A stretch of 64,000 nt of DNA. Origin: Lolium rigidum (Eukaryota > Streptophyta > Magnoliopsida > Poales > Poaceae). This document shows positions 23,880 through 34,996 of the stretch, one piece after another. The notes beneath the pieces are model-generated. The model was not told where the DNA came from. It ran no database searches and saw only the letters and a list, made by a program, of their open reading frames with translations. The stretch covers positions 334,969,090 to 335,033,089 of the forward strand of contig NC_061514.1 in NCBI RefSeq assembly GCF_022539505.1. The letters run 5' to 3'. The position numbers and the translations under genes were made by a program. Within the stretch, counting starts at the first letter, position 1; every line of letters begins with the position of its first letter.

Positions 23880-25805
23880 ATGGCATCTTCAACATCATCG
23901 TCAACAGCAGGCAACGCGATGGACAGAGGTAAACGAGTCCAACCTAATCTCGCCGATTTTGTTCCTCACCCTCCCGCCCATTTGCATGCATATGCCGATC
24001 TGGAGGAGTCGACGGAGATGACTTTCGGGAGCTTCCGCTTCCTCGTCGGGAAAGAAGGATCGCATCGTCTCGCGGCACCGATTTTTTCAGGACCGTTGGC
24101 GGTCGAGCCCGATTTCTCGGGATCGTCAACATCATCTGCCGAGTCAGGCGATAAAGAAGTTTTGCTGCCACACTTCACCAAGGCCGCCGATGGCGGGGCA
24201 CACGCCGATCTGTTCGGTGACATGACTTTCGGGTCGTTCACAGAAACCGATCTAGATAGCGACTCGGGAAGCTTCACCAACTTCGACTTCACCAACATCA
24301 ACAACTCTACTGCTAGAAGGGAGGTCTTTGCTGGTCTACACGACGGTATCACCGCCCTGAAGCTGATGAAAACACAACTGCAACACATCACCAGATCTGT
24401 GTAATCACGGGAGCAGGCCGTGAAGAGGATGAAGAGTCTGAGGCTTTCGACGATTTGGGAAACCCTTACGTCGATCTCGCAGATCTCACGCGAGGAACAA
24501 GAAGCAAATATATCGGAACTAAGCCGCGAGAAAAAGTACAGCTGTCGCAGGAAGAATGTGATAGAGCTAGAAGAGCCATGAACGGTACCGAGCCAATGAC
24601 TGCACAAGTTTCGCCATAAGCGCTGCAAGCATATCAATATAAACTTAGTCGTTCCAGACGTGAGGTAGAAAAAATGCAGCGAGAACTCGACGAAAGAAAA
24701 GCTGCAGCAGATGCCTCCAACGAGCGCAGGGCCAACTTGAGTCAACACTCGAGAAACTCGAGAAAATCAGCAGACAACCATAGGGACAGCCTCGCAAGAG
24801 CAAGATCTCGGTTGGCAGGCATACCCGAAAGAGAACGGGAGAACCTGATTCAAAACCTCGACATGTCTTTCATGTCAATAGACACGAGAGGGCACATCAT
24901 CCCGAAAACACCCGAGGCAGGATACATGGCGACACACGCATTCCTAATGGCATCTAGACCACCTCAAGGAGATCCTAGATCATCACTATACCAGATGGCT
25001 ATGGCAGGAGTCGGTGTTATGGGTGCGGCGATAGCAGGACGAGAGATATCACCACAACCCGAAAGTGCTCCACACTGAAGCAGCCCAAGGAAAAATAGCC
25101 CCCGACGTACTATGGCAGCAACGCGAGATGCTCCAAGAGAAGGTGGCGCGAGGAACACAGTAGCTCAAGCTCGAGTCGATAGAGCACGCGAGGAAAGAAG
25201 TCGAGAAAACAGAACACGTGAAAATTGTCATACACCGGAAGATAGCGATGAGGACTTGTGTGGACTCCCTTGCTTTACCCGAAGGGTTCGCAAAACTCGA
25301 GTGCCCACTAGCTTAAAGTTACCCGACGACTATAAAAAGTTCGACGGGCTGCAAGATCCAGACGATTGGTTAGTCGATTATCTGGAGATAGTAAAGTTGA
25401 TGGGTGGAACAAGAGAAACAGCTATGTAAAGCATTCAGGTCCATCTCAGTGGTGTCGCAAGATCCTGGATGAAGAAGCTACCAGAGGGATCCATAGATAG
25501 CTGGGAAACTTTCGAAGACCTGTTCGTGCGAAATTTTCGGTCTACCTGCAAAAAACCAGCATCAATAGAGCAGTTAAGGACTTGCAAGCAGAAGCCGGAT
25601 GAATCGATGAGAACGTACATTCAGCGGTGAAGTATCATCAAAAACTCGCCTGAGCACGTGTTCGATGAAAGATCAATCGACGCCTTTGATGCAGGATACG
25701 AAGGAGAGACCTAATCGAAGAGTTGGGAGATCCAACCCAAGAACAATAGCAGAACTCATGGAAATAGCGAATCGGTGGGCCGGCGAAGAAGATGTTGTTC
25801 ACAAT
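23880..25805 (+). pseudogene. Tat-type gypsy gag
   Basis: An ATG at 23880 (MASSTSSSTAGN) begins an acidic N-terminus with two MTFGSF repeats. A TAA-type stop at 24402 is followed by a charged coiled region (ERENLIQNLDMSF) and another stop at 25076. The retrotransposon gag core then appears: LKLPDDYKKFDGLQDPDDWL, GVARSWMKKLPEGSIDSWE, FVRNFRSTCKKP (25310-25560), again with stops. This gag core fits the Tat branch of plant gypsy elements. The frame ends at 25805, where another LTR starts (TGTAACGGCCC). No pol follows in this orientation. Confidence 0.85.
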
Positions 25806-27258
25806 TGTAACGGCCCAGGGTAGGACCCCTATTAGATTTATGTTGTGTTTTTATTTTGGGCATAATCATGGCATATGCGTCACATCATTCGTGTTTTATT
25901 TATCAAATACAATTATTTTATAAAACCCTAACTATTTTGTTATTCCTTTCTTATGATTTCTACATGAAATCTTCCTTGTATCTTCTTTTAACAAAAAACC
26001 CTAAAGTAAAACTATTTATTATTTTTAGCTATAAAACTTTTGGTTCTTATGTTATCTTATCTCCTCCTATGGTTTCAAATCCAAACTTTTGTTTGTGCTA
26101 GATTTGAAAATAATTTACAAACAATTTTCTAAATAAAAGAATAAGCAGAAGAATTTTGAAAATAAACAGGAAAACATCCTAACCCTCCCTGGGCCACTCT
26201 CTCCCTAGCCCCACCTCTCTTCCTGTCCTTTTTCCCACTGACCGGCCCAAGCAGGCAGCCCAGCAACTTCAGGCCAGCCCAGGATTCCACCGTACCCCTT
26301 CCTTGGAGAGGCTCCTCTGTTGTCCTCTTCTCCCTCACGAGGAGAGCGTCAGGCCCCCTGCTTCCCTCACAGTGCACCATCTCCACCACGCCAGCCTCTC
26401 CCTTATCCTCCCAACCACTCTCCCTCTCGGCCACGCCTCCTCCCTCCCTTTTTCCCCTTCTCCATGAAAAGCAGAGAGATAGCTAGGGTTTCCTCACAAA
26501 AACTCTGAACACCGCCGTGTGCAGTTCGCCGGCGCCCCGTCGATTTCGGCCCACCCCGCGCCGGCAAGACACCACCACCAGCGGCTCCGCCTCGCTCTCC
26601 TCTTGATCCCGGCAGAAGGAATCGAGCCGGAACCTCCTTAGTCGAGCACCACGTCACCGTTTCTGCACCACTGCCACTGCACTCCGGTGAAAATTCCGGC
26701 CATCTCCGACCTCCTCCGGCTCCATCGTCTTCACCTCGAGCTTCAGGGTAACCTCCTCGACCTGTTAGACATCACCTCCGTCCCCGTTGCTTCCTCTCTC
26801 TCCCTCGGTTGACGTTGTGCCGACCGCCGCCTCCGCAGATGCTCGCCGCCGGTGACCCTCCGTTGGCTTCCCGACGACGCCGCCGCCTCCTTCAGGTCCG
26901 CGCTGATGAGGCGCACCCGAGGCGCTACCTCGCCCTTCCCAGAACCCTCTACAACGCCCGCGCACTCGCCATGCCAGCCACAGTGGTCACCACTGCTCCC
27001 CGCGCCGCGCACGACATCGAACACCTTCAGTGCGTGCCCCGCATGGTTCGCCACACTGGCGCCATGTCAGCTCTTGTGGGCCCCACCCATCAGCGACCAT
27101 GGGTAATTCCCCCTCGGTGAGCATCTCCTTCCCGAGATTCAGATCCAACATCTTTGCATGGAACCCCTGGAACTTCTTTCTTATCAACCCGCGGTCCAGG
27201 ACTCGCTGGTTTTCTCGAAACCCCCTGGAAGTTTTGTAAAGTAACCCGGTGTCCTCCC
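25806..27258 (+). repeat. Probable LTR of another retrotransposon, truncated
   Basis: Starts TGTAACGGCCCAGGGTAGG, a common opening of grass gypsy LTRs, directly at the gag break. An AT-rich first part (to about 26150) is followed by a C-rich transcribed-looking leader (about 26170-27120). It is cut at 27259 by the LTR below. Orientation and family are inferred. Confidence 0.5.
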
Positions 27259-28561
27259 TGATGCGTGCAGTTGACACACGTCCGTTGGGAACCCCAAGAG
27301 GAAGGTGTGATGCAGACAGTAGCAAGTTTTCCCTCAGAAAGAAACCAAGGTTTATCGAACCAGGAGGAGCCAAGAAGCACGTTGAAGGTTGATGGTGGCG
27401 GAATGTAATGCGGCGCAACACCAGGGATTCCGGCGCCAACGTGGAACCCGCACAACACAACCAAAGTACTTTGCCCCAACGAAATGATGAGGTTGTTAAT
27501 CTCACCAGCTTGTCAGTAACAAAGGATTAACCGTATTGTGTGGAAGATGATTGTTTGCAAGAAACAAGTAAAACAAGTATTGCAAGAGATTGTATGCGAT
27601 GTAAAGAATAGGACCGGGGTCCACAGCTCACTAGAGGTGTCTCTCCCATAAGATAAAAGCATGTTGGGTGAACAAATTACAGTCGGGCAATTGACAAATA
27701 GAGAGGGCATAACAATGCACATACATGATATGATAAATATAGTGAGATTTAATTGGGCATTACGACAAAGTACATAGACCGCTATCCAGACATGCATCTA
27801 TGCCTAAAAAGTCCACCTTCGAAGTTATCATCCGAACCCCTTCCAGGTATTAAGTTGCAAAACAACAGTACAATTGCATTAAGTATGGTGCGTAATGTAA
27901 TCAATAACTACATCCTTAGACATAGCATCAATGTTTTATCCCTAGTGGCAACAACGACATCCACAACCTTAGAACTTTCCGTCACCGTCCCGCATTTAAT
28001 GGAGGCATGAACCCACTATCGAGCATAAATACTCCCTCTTGGAGTTAAGAGCAAAAACTTGGCCGAGCCTCTACTAATAACGGAGAGCATGCAAGATCAT
28101 AAACAACACATAGGTAATAACTTGATAATTAATATAACATAGTATTCTCTATCCATCGGATCCCGACAAACACAACATATAGTATTACGGATAGATGATC
28201 TTGATCATGTTAGGCAGCTCACAAGATCCGACAATGAAGCACAATGAGGAGAAGACAACCATCTAGCTACTCGCTATGGACCCATAGTCCAGGGGTGAAC
28301 TACTCACTCATCACTCCGGAGGCGATCATGGCGGTGAAGAGTCCTCCCGGGAGATGAATCCCCTCTCCGGCAGGGTGCCGGAGGTGATCTCCGTAATCCC
28401 CCGAAATGGGATTGGCGGCGGCGGCGTCTCGATGAAGGTTTTCCGTATCGTGGCTCTCGGTACAGAGGGTTTCGCGACGAAGGCTTTAAGTAGGCGGAAG
28501 GGCAACGCGGGGGGCCACACGAGGGCCCCACACGCCAGGCTGGCGCGGCCAAGGGCCAGGC
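27259..28561 (-). repeat. LTR of the TGATACG family on the minus strand, 5' part missing
   Basis: On the minus strand this matches 37525-40267 type LTRs: it ends with the complement of the TGATGCG start at 27259 (LTR end ...CATCA) and carries the GTTCGATAAACCTTGGTTTC and CGTTGGCGCCGGAAT blocks. No primer site lies beside its end, so it is a 3' LTR or a solo LTR. Its TGATACG start is missing, replaced at 28562 by another LTR start. Confidence 0.85.
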
Positions 28562-28616
28562 TGTAATAACCCAGAACATAGGAACAACGAAGGGTAGATT
28601 TAGAAATGGGATGTGC
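28562..28616 (+). repeat. Short LTR-start fragment before a gap
   Basis: TGTAATAACCCAGAACATAGG starts at 28562 and runs into the N gap. It resembles the TGTAACGGCCC opening at 25806 but is not the same family. Confidence 0.4.
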
Positions 28617-28716
28617 NNNNNNNNNNNNNNNNNNNNNNNNNNNNNNNNNNNNNNNNNNNNNNNNNNNNNNNNNNNNNNNNNNNNNNNNNNNNNNNNNNNN
28701 NNNNNNNNNNNNNNNN
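28617..28716. other. Assembly gap, 100 N
   Basis: Exactly 100 N, a placeholder; the real distance is unknown. Confidence 1.
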
Positions 28717-28929
28717 ATTGTTCAATTTGGTTAGAATTATTAATTTATTATATGTCTGTCATTTCAATTAATTACCAACTTCATCTATTTTTCTTTGATA
28801 GAAATTAGTGGGCAGCACTTTACTGATCAAGAAACTGGTTGTACTGCCCTAAAAAAACTGGTTATACGAGTCTTTGATTTTTTTTTATGTTCCCTGAATT
28901 TATCTTTCTCCGTTTCCATCAGTTCACAT

Positions 28930-29022
28930 GACATAGAAGGTAAATTCGTGTATAAGACTAAGTCTGAAACTGTGGCATATCGATTAGTTAACCCTGACAC
29001 TTATTATGGATCAGAGGGAGTA
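28930..29022. repeat. Stowaway-like MITE remnant
   Basis: ACACTTATTATGGATCAGAG followed by GGAGTA at 29017-29022 is the usual right terminus of Triticeae Stowaway elements. The left terminus is not recognisable. Confidence 0.5.
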
Positions 29023-30330
29023 TTATAAATCTGCAGGTTTGTATCACAGCTAATAGTGATGTATCTCTAAAAAAAAACTAATAGTGATGTACTTGTTGAA
29101 AGTGCTGCTAGGAAGTAGCAAACGCATTGTTGAGTATTTGCTGATATTTTTCCAATGGAGTCAGAGCCCCCCGCGCAAACACAATTGTGTTCAGCTACTG
29201 CTCGCAGGTCCCAAACATGGCAATTGCTATTATTTTTTTGGCATATTAATCCCTGACCATGTCACACAGGTAAGTAAGAGTTACTGTAGATGCCCTTTTA
29301 GTCAAGTTAGTTGTAATTACAGTTGATGCCATATATGCTAATTTTCTTCTTCTACTGTTTGCAGATCACTCACAAGGTAGTTGCTGTTACATTTGTCATA
29401 TTGACCCATGCCCACATTAGACAGGTATGTAAGATATTACTGCATGCTAAGAGGTTTCCTTCATCATATTAGCATTACACCCAATTTATCCTTTAATCTT
29501 GTATAAGATTTTTGTGTTTCTTTATAATGCCTTCAGTTGCATCTATTTTCTTTATAATTGCTCCAGTTTGTTGCTCCATGGGGTTTGTGTGTTTTGATTG
29601 GCAAGAGGATACTATTAATATGATATTCAATCTCAGATTCCGTCATGTCTATAATATTTGTATAAGGCTTCTTATATACATACAATCTTGTACTTCTCCA
29701 ATCATGAACCATCTAGGATGGGTATTCTTATGTTATCACATAACTTCTTTTTACAGGTCTCGGTATCTTGCACTCTTTATATAGTGTTCCATACGCATTT
29801 ACCAAAGCTGAACACTCTTTTCTTGTCTTAGTTTCTTCATTTTTCTTATGAATAATTTCATTTGAGAAAGTTTGGGATACTGTATGCCTTTTGGTAACTG
29901 TGGTTTCTCTTATTTATTTTCAACTTGGAGTTTTGTTAGTACTTGATTCTGAACCTCCTAAATTTTGGTGAGAGTGGCCTCAGATCATATGCAAGATGTT
30001 ACAATGTTTATGCATAATTAAGTGCCCGGGTTTCAAATTATTCTGCCAAAGAAGATCTGAAATAGTGACATGCATGACCCATCAAAGGATAATTACTCTC
30101 CTAAAGATGCGTTCTTGTCCAAGAAGCTTTACCTTACTTCATTTCCCTGAATATTCCGTATAAATTGCGCTCTCTCCAAAGAAGTGCAAAAGTTTATGTT
30201 TGCATAATTTAGCACAACCTCCAAATACAGGTTGCCCTGATTCTAATCTATTGGACTTCCAAATTTGCTGCTATGATTGCCAGTGCCAATATACTCCTTT
30301 AGGACTATTTCCCTTTATGACTTTCCGAAG

Positions 30331-30575
30331 TCTTCTTATTTTACCATTCCGCTTCTCATTTTCATTGTTGCTCGCTCGTTCATATTTGTTTCAAATACGT
30401 TGACAAAGATTGCCTGGTTGGAGAGTCAAATGTTCAAAGGTAACTTTCGAACTCATCTTATTTTACCATTCTGCTCCTTATTTTCGTTCTTGCTAGCTCA
30501 CTCCTTTATATTTGTTTCAAAGACCTGGACAAAGATAGTCTGGTTGGTGAGTCAAATGTTCAAAGGTATCTTTAT
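30331..30575. repeat. Two-copy tandem duplication, period about 121 bp
   Basis: TCTTATTTTACCATTC starts at about 30334 and again at about 30455. Both copies run through TATTTGTTTCAAA, GACAAAGAT and end GAGTCAAATGTTCAAAGGTA. The copies are diverged. Confidence 0.85.
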
Positions 30576-31986
30576 TATCTCGCTTTCGGTGCGGCTTCTC
30601 TAATTTTGTGGAAAGAAGATATATACTATCAGAGTTATTCTCGCATCCTTCTATTTTAAAAACTCCCTCGAGACTAGAAAGATCAAAATGTAAGACACTT
30701 TTTGGATAAAGAAAAATAAACAAGAAATTCATTGTAAACTGACTGCATGTATTATTATCTGTGCAAATCATGAAAGTATGACGGAACCACATGTTTTCGA
30801 AGTATTTAATTATACCTCTTATAATGTTTGTAGCAAGAATGCGAGTGTTTGTGTGTACTCCAGTGACACTCATGCATGCTTTTGATTTACTATCTCTGTA
30901 ACCACCACTGAACACTGATTGCCTTTTACTAGATGGTGTAGGTCTCCTTAAACTGACCTGCGCGCCTCGTGATTAATCGGGCTTAAATGTGCCGTATTTG
31001 GCCAGTAAGCGTTAAACCAGGCCCGTGTTTTCCCTGCCGTCTCATTTAGTCATTTCCATGTCATTCATGAACCCCCATAATTCCTGACCTAAAACCATCG
31101 AAGGTGCCGTAATCATGGTATGATATACCGACTGTTTCCTCCTATAATGATGTCAATTAACGTTGGGTTGCAATGTGCCCATTATCGTTCCACTGTTCAT
31201 ATATTAGGTTGTTCACATTCATTTTTCAACCACCCGTCCATTACATCTTGATGTTTGCCAGCCATTTTGCTTGCTTAGTTTCGTGTTTCCTCTCCATCCT
31301 TCTTCATACCTGTAATGTCGACAACGCCTATGTACATACCAAACTGAGTTATTATTGCTATTTTCAGGGTTTGTCGTGCTCATTTGATTGGGATCTCTAA
31401 ACTAGAACTGCTCACAGGGTGTGTGTGACATAGATACAACCATGTCTGCCGGACTGATTCTGTTTTGCATCCACTTTAGCTTGTTCCACCATCTGTTGTC
31501 CATATATTTGTGTTGTTCTTATTACGTTGGAATATTGTGTGAAGTTTGTTTATAACTTCTGCTATTTTTCTGTGATTATTCCTTTGATCATGGCAGGCGC
31601 AACGACACCCTATAGAGAAATTGCAATGGCGGGTGATCGGGAGGATGAGACAGCGGCATCAACAACTCGAGAACATAGAAGAGATAAGGAGGATGAGGCA
31701 GGTGCGGCTCGCTGGCAAGAGAAGGTGGCGGGGACGACCACTGGCTAGCATCCTTGATGGCCTACGATTTGACTGTACTAATCGATCAGGTAAACTCTAA
31801 GCCTAGCTCTTCACCATCCATTATCGCTTGCCAAAAAAGGACATTCATTTATCTTTGGCGCTGTTGTTTTCTTTGACTTGGTTGATCTCTCACTGATTTC
31901 CTTCCAGAAAACTCCAGGTGGTATGAGCAGACATTGCGACCCGGTTTGCCAAAATGTCGGCTTCATCATTATTGTGCTCACATGAA

Positions 31987-34486
31987 TTACTTGGCAACCG
32001 TCGAAGGTTTCTCGAGTTCATTGTATACCTCTTTGTATGCTATCATGATGTCATTGACTACATCACACTTGTTCATCACCTGTTGTCCAACCAACTGAGA
32101 GTCGCCAAAGATTTTGAGGCGAGTAGCGCCACATGCTTTTGCCATCTTCATCCAATGGATAAGAGCTTCATATTCTGCTTCATTATTTGATGCGTTGGGG
32201 AATGTCATCCGTAATATGTATTTCATCTTGTCGCCTTGTGGTGAAATAAGTATCACGCCTGCTCCAGCTCCTTCTAATCTATTGGACCGGTCGAAGTTCA
32301 TATGCCAGGTACTCGACAAATCTGGAGGTGTTGTGTTTTGGAGTTCTATCCACTCTGCGACGAAGTCTGGCAGAATTTGCGACTTGATTGCTTTTATTTT
32401 TTCGTATGTGATGTTCCGAGGGAAAAGTTCGATTCCCAAAAGGGAGACACGTCCTGTAGCTTCTGGACTGTTCAAGATGTTCGAGAGAGGTGCCTCATTT
32501 ACCACTATTATCGGGTGTGCTGAAAAATAATGTCTTAGCTTTGTTGCTGACATGAAGACTCCATACGCCAACTTCTGATAATGCGGGTAGCGCTGCTTGG
32601 ATGGTGATAAGACTTCGCTCAGGAAATATACTGGTCGCTGGACTCCATGCATTTTTCCTTCTTCTTCTCGTTCTACCACGAGAACCGTACTAACCACTTG
32701 ATGTGTGGCCGCAATGTACAACAACAAAGGTTCTTTTTCTGTTGGCGCCACCAGTACTGGTGGTGTTGAAATTGTACGCTTCAGATGCTCAAAGGCCTTG
32801 TCTACTTCCTCGTTCCACTCGAACTTTTCTCCTTGCTTGATAAGCGCGTAAAAGGGCAACACTTTTTCTCACAACCTTGCGAGGAATCTGCTCAAAGCTG
32901 CGACTCGCCCAGTTATCTGATGTATCTCCTTAAGCTTGGTTGGTTTTCTCATCGTCAGGATGGCTTGTATTTTCTCTAGATTGGCCTCGATTCCTCTAGC
33001 TGACACCAAGTATCCGAGGAGTTCTCCCGTAGGAACGCCAAAGGAACATTTTGTCGGGTTCAGCTTGAGACGGAACTTGTCGAGGTTGTCAAAAGTTTCC
33101 CGATGATCATCGATGAGGGATGAAACTTGTTTTGTTGTGATGGCTACGTCGTCAATGTATACTTGGACGTTTTTGCCGATTTGCGTGGAGAGACACTTTT
33201 GCATCATCCTCTGATATGTAGCTCCTGCATTTTTTAACCCGAAAGGCATTGTTATGTAGCAGAATACGCCATAAGGGGTTATGAAAGTTGTTTTGACTTC
33301 ACCCTCTTCTTTTAGGCGGATCTGATTGTAACCAGAATACGCGTCCATGAAGGAAAGACGTTCGCAACCTGTCGTGGAGTCGATAATTTGATCGATTCTC
33401 GGGAGGGGGAAGTGATCCTTTGGACAATGTTTGTTGAGACACGTGAAATCGACGCACATGCGAAAGACTTCAGTGTTTTTCTTCGGGACCAGCACTGGGT
33501 TAGTGACCCACGTGTCCTCAGCGTGTAGTTCTTTAATGAAACATGCTTCTTTGAGTCGATGGATCTCAGATAACATAGCTTTGCGGTTCAGCTCGGGGAA
33601 ATGCCGCAAAGGTTATCGAATTGATCTGGCTCTTGGATCTAAATTAAGAGGGTGCTCGGCAAATTCCCTGGTACTCCTGGCATGTCAGCTGGACACCATG
33701 CGAAGATTTCTCAGCGCTCACGGAGGAACTCAACAAGCGCGCTTTCCTATGCGCTATCCAAGTTAGTCGCGATGGATGTTGTCTTTTTGAGATCTGTCGG
33801 GTGGATCTGCACTTCCTTGGAATCCTTGGAGGTGTCGAAAGCTTGCTCCTGCAAGGATCTACCTCCATCTGGTAAAACGTCGTAGTTGGTGGTCAGCTTA
33901 GATGCCTCGTATTAAGCTTGCATTCCGAATGTTTCGGAAAGCTTGTGAAAGTCCTTTGTCGCACTTATCTGCCAGGGCAAAACTTCCTTTGACTGTTATT
34001 GGGCCCTTAGGTCTGGGGATCCTCCATAACAGATATGTGTAGTGCGGCACAACCATAAACCTAGCATATGCGGGTCGTCCCAAGAGGGCATGATATTGCG
34101 ATGGCCACTCAATGGCTTCAAACTCCAGCTTCTCTTTTCTGAAATTTTCCCTTGTTCCAAACTGCACGTCAAGTGCAATCTTGCCCAAAGGATAGTGTGG
34201 TTTTTTCGGGTGCGATGCCGTGAAAGCGCGTGTCCATTGGTGCCAAGTTAGCCAGCAAGATGTTCATCTTCTGCAATGTATCCGCGTATATGAGATTTGG
34301 ACTGCTTCCTCCATCTATGAATATACGAGAGACGTCATATCCCTTGATAACCGCTGGTAATATCATCGCTGAATGTCCTAGCCGTGGGACTTGGGGTGGA
34401 TGATCCTCTATACTGAATCCTATTGGTTGACCTGACCAATTGAGGTACTCAGTAGTTGGTGGAGGTGCCTCTACTGCCATGTACAC
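31987..34486 (-). pseudogene. Tat-type Ty3/gypsy pol: protease, RT, two RNase H domains
   Basis: Read right to left. The protease region comes first, with IFIDGGSSPNLIYADTL (about 34325-34275) and HALLGRPAYARF (about 34100-34060). RT spans 33609-32869: VPKKNTEVFRMCVDFTCLN, SFMDAYSGYNQI, MPFGLKNAGATYQRMM and catalytic VYIDD (about 33160). A TGA at 32871-32869 is the only break before RNase H (FEWNEEVDKAFEHLK, RPVYFLSEVLSPSKQRYPHYQKL). A second, archaeal-type RNase H follows: WHMNFDRSNRLEGAGAGVIL, NNEAEYEALI, GDSQLVGQQV. The double RNase H marks the Tat/Ogre/Retand branch. It breaks off at about 31987, with no integrase. The orientation is opposite to the Tat-type gag at 23880, so two separate insertions are likely. 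Confidence 0.92.
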
Positions 34487-34981
34487 CTGTCGAGAAATTA
34501 GCTTATGTGACCTATTCGAAGGTCTATCTTTCTATATCATTGATATTGCGCCTCTTGTACTTGTGAATTCATCATTCGCGCCTGGAGGCCCCGCAATTTG
34601 CAATTGATGTTGTTTTGCACTAGTAATTGCGAGTGGTGGTGGAAGAGGTACATGTACTTCGCTCCTTGGTCCTTGCACATCCACCAAAATCGGTGATGTT
34701 CTTCTGTGATGTTCTTCTATCGGAAGGTCTTCAAAGATCGGTCCTATTAGGTTAAGGCAGAGATCGTCCGACCCACGTGGAAACCTAAACTCGGAAAAAT
34801 AGGTAAGAGAGAAGACTCAAAATCGCAAAGGTAAGAGGAGAAAGAATATAGATAAGGAGAAAAATAAGGACTAACCAGATCTATCCAAAGAATTTTCAGA
34901 AATAGGTTTTCCACTGGACACAACAACGACTGTTGGCAAGGTTATCCTACAGGCTGGACTAGTAGGGTAGTGTCAACCTGA
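34487..34981 (-). other. Internal retrotransposon sequence between pol and LTR
   Basis: No intact frame. The right part (about 34745-34981) is the leader next to the primer site; the left part reads as a broken gag or linker region on the minus strand. The join between the Tat pol and this leader is not resolved, so they may belong to different elements. Confidence 0.5.
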
Positions 34982-34993
34982 GCTCTGATACCA
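34982..34993 (-). other. Primer binding site, initiator tRNA-Met type
   Basis: GCTCTGATACCA on the plus strand is TGGTATCAGAGC on the minus strand, complementary to the 3' end of initiator tRNA-Met, lying 3 bp from the LTR end at 34997. Confidence 0.88.
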
Positions 34994-34996
34994 ACT

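Larger units (their letters stand above)
28717..31786. other. Unclassified AT-rich region, no convincing gene
   Basis: About 3 kb, mostly T-rich on the plus strand. Short open stretches are bounded by splice-like signals (TTTGCAG at 29359, AGGTAAGTAAG near 29269, AGGTATGTAAG near 29424, GGCAGG near 31594 and CAGGTAAAC near 31788). This could be a decayed or captured gene with introns, but no protein family is recognisable. It also holds a MITE remnant and a tandem duplication listed separately. Confidence 0.4.
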
